In this document: positions 62,870 through 64,000 of the stretch, piece after piece
How the letters are laid out: each line of letters starts with the position of its first letter
Position numbering within the stretch: position 1 is the stretch's first letter
The notes under the pieces: generated by a model
Seen by the model: only the letters and a program-made list of their open reading frames with translations
Databases searched by the model: none
What the model was told of the DNA's origin: nothing
Made by a program: the position numbers and the translations under genes
Assembly: GCA_900552645.1 (NCBI GenBank)
Contig: USAN01000003.1
Coordinates: 190,624 to 254,623, forward strand
Direction of reading: 5' to 3'
DNA: 64,000 nt
Source of the DNA: an uncultured Bacteroides sp.
GTDB lineage: Bacteria; Bacteroidota; Bacteroidia; Bacteroidales; Bacteroidaceae

Positions 62870-63898
62870 TTATAACTCAAGGTTTACCGATGTATCTCCT
62901 TTCTCGTTCTTCCCGAATTCATAATCCTTGCCAGGAAGAATTGCATTTAAAATAATTCCTACAATTGCAGCTACTGCTAGCCCAGACAGACTTGTAAAGC
63001 CAATGTTTATTGACGATCCTTCAGCACCATACTGTATTCCTATAGCAAGTACAAGAATAAGAGCAGCTATTATCACATTTCTTGATTTTGTAAAGTCTAC
63101 CTGGTTTTCGACTATATTACGCACACCTACAGCCGATATCATTCCATATAGCACTAACGAAACTCCTCCCATGGTTGCAGTAGGCATAGCACTTATAAGA
63201 GCTGCAAACTTTGGACTAAACGAGAAGAATATGGCAAAGCAAGCAGCAATCCTTATTACACGACTATCAAAAACTCTTGTAAGATTAAGCACTCCTGTAT
63301 TCTCTCCATAAGTCGTATTTGCGGGAGCTCCGAACAAAGAGGCAACCGAAGTAGCTATACCGTCACCTATAATAGTACGATGCAATCCGGGATCGGAAAG
63401 ATAGTTTTTACCTACAGTAGATGATATTGCACACATATCTCCTATATGCTCGACTATAGTTGCCAGAGCTATAGGCATAATAGTAAGAACTGAAGCAATT
63501 ATAAGACTATAGTTAGGATTTTGAATGATAGGAAGTATGGTATCCTGCTGCTGTACCGGGATACCTATCCATGCTGCATTATGAACATTGGTAAAATCTA
63601 CCTCTCCAAAACATGCTGCAATTAAATATGATCCTATCACACCCAGAAGTATTGGAATAATCTTTATCATTCCTTTACCCCATATATTACAGAATATTAC
63701 TATAAAGATAGCTATTATAGCAATAAACCAATTAGTTTGGCAACTTGCAATAGCTGTTCCAGAAAGAGTAAGACCTATACTTATAATTATAGGGCCTGTA
63801 ACAATTGGAGGAAAAAATTTCATTACTCGACTTGTACCATAAGTTTTTATAAGTGCCGCAACAAGAAAATATATCAACCCAGCAAAGAAAACTCCCAT
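62870..63898 (-). CDS. Uracil/xanthine permease, NCS2 family (N-terminus missing)
   Basis: A 342-aa C-terminal portion of a UraA-type NCS2 permease. FFPPIVTGPIIISIGLTLSG, FGAPANTTYGENTGVLNLTRV and the late TMGGVSLVLYGMISAVG match the family. The N-terminal 90 or so residues with the first helices are absent. Upstream codons stay open to 63982 (SLPYACMGVFFAG...), then an in-frame TAG occurs at 63985-63983. Just before it lies a run of seven T (minus strand); one extra T would connect to a frame reading KDSFLFF, which resembles the SSFAF motif. So the gene is cut by the window edge and possibly frameshifted. The start at 63898 is unlikely to be the true one. Confidence 0.8.
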   Translation of the reverse strand: MGVFFAGLIYFLVAALIKTYGTSRVMKFFPPIVTGPIIISIGLTLSGTAIASCQTNWFIAIIAIFIVIFCNIWGKGMIKIIPILLGVIGSYLIAACFGEVDFTNVHNAAWIGIPVQQQDTILPIIQNPNYSLIIASVLTIMPIALATIVEHIGDMCAISSTVGKNYLSDPGLHRTIIGDGIATSVASLFGAPANTTYGENTGVLNLTRVFDSRVIRIAACFAIFFSFSPKFAALISAMPTATMGGVSLVLYGMISAVGVRNIVENQVDFTKSRNVIIAALILVLAIGIQYGAEGSSINIGFTSLSGLAVAAIVGIILNAILPGKDYEFGKNEKGDTSVNLEL

Positions 63899-64000
63899 AC
63901 ATGCGTACGGGAGAGACTCGGATTGGGAAAGACCATAATCTTTACCTAACCTGAATAATTCACAGTCAACAAAAAAAGGAAGCTATCCTTTGCCATGTCG

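Noticed and set aside
1..64000. Phage, insertion sequence, CRISPR array, integrative element or toxin-antitoxin system
   Set aside because: No transposase, integrase, phage structural gene, Cas gene, regular spacer-repeat array or small toxin-antitoxin gene pair was seen on either strand.

Overview
The window looks like a chromosome segment of a member of the order Bacteroidales (Bacteroidetes). The reasons are the AT-rich DNA, the many promoters of the Bacteroidetes type (TTTG or TTG, about 19-20 bp, then TAnnTTTG), the near absence of Shine-Dalgarno sequences, the many short-spacer lipoproteins, and families largely confined to this group (NigD-like, DUF4270, LruC/DUF4842, DUF4890, DUF5020, TIGR02757, GH92). 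I saw no phage, insertion sequence, integrase, CRISPR array or rRNA operon. Most of the window is ordinary chromosomal backbone.

Layout. 1-1.9 kb: rplY-pth-hslR translation operon. 2-4.7 kb: Kef-type antiporter and HIT protein. 5-9.4 kb: a LytTR regulator with a degenerate receiver, then an outer-membrane barrel + DUF4270 lipoprotein pair divergent from a Kelch lipoprotein. 9.6-13.4 kb: gcvT, pepT and a PurF-like protein that lacks the glutaminase nucleophile. 13.5-16 kb: crcB, eno and a ferritin-like protein. 16.3-20.1 kb: YIP1 protein, smpB and a MetH without the reactivation domain. 20.2-27 kb: NigD-like lipoprotein, gltS, GH73-LysM glucosaminidase, LruC lipoprotein, DUF4890 and YbjQ. 27.2-35.7 kb: ffh-folD, a MATE exporter, an OmpP1/FadL protein, an SDR, a potassium channel, an amidase and a TlpA thioredoxin, followed by a decayed gene. 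36.1-41.1 kb: lysS-gpsA-pgi and a HAD phosphatase. 41.2-58.3 kb: an amino-sugar and glycan region. 58.5-64 kb: tRNA-Arg, asnA, ung and a nucleobase-uptake cluster cut by the window edge.

The most coherent system lies between 41.2 and 58.3 kb. A ROK repressor is divergent from nagB and from a pseudo-NagB/PIG-L deacetylase fusion. Close by, five exported glycosidases form one tightly packed operon, read from right to left: GH2 beta-mannosidase, GH20, GH20, GH92 alpha-mannosidase, GH2 beta-galactosidase. These are the exo-activities expected for stepwise removal of beta-Gal, beta-GlcNAc, alpha-Man and the core beta-Man of complex N-glycans. The nag genes would process the released GlcNAc in the cytoplasm. 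There is no SusC/SusD pair, sialidase, fucosidase or endoglycosidase here, so initial capture must be encoded elsewhere.

The items I consider most worth follow-up are the PurF homologue with every expected glutaminase residue replaced but PRPP loop and cysteine ligands kept (12.0-13.4 kb), the NagB-like/PIG-L fusion with a dead deaminase half (43.5-45.5 kb), the N-glycan operon, the pseudo-receiver LytTR protein next to the DUF4270/Kelch module with its CGATAAA boxes, and the DUF5020 barrel between two NCS2 permeases.
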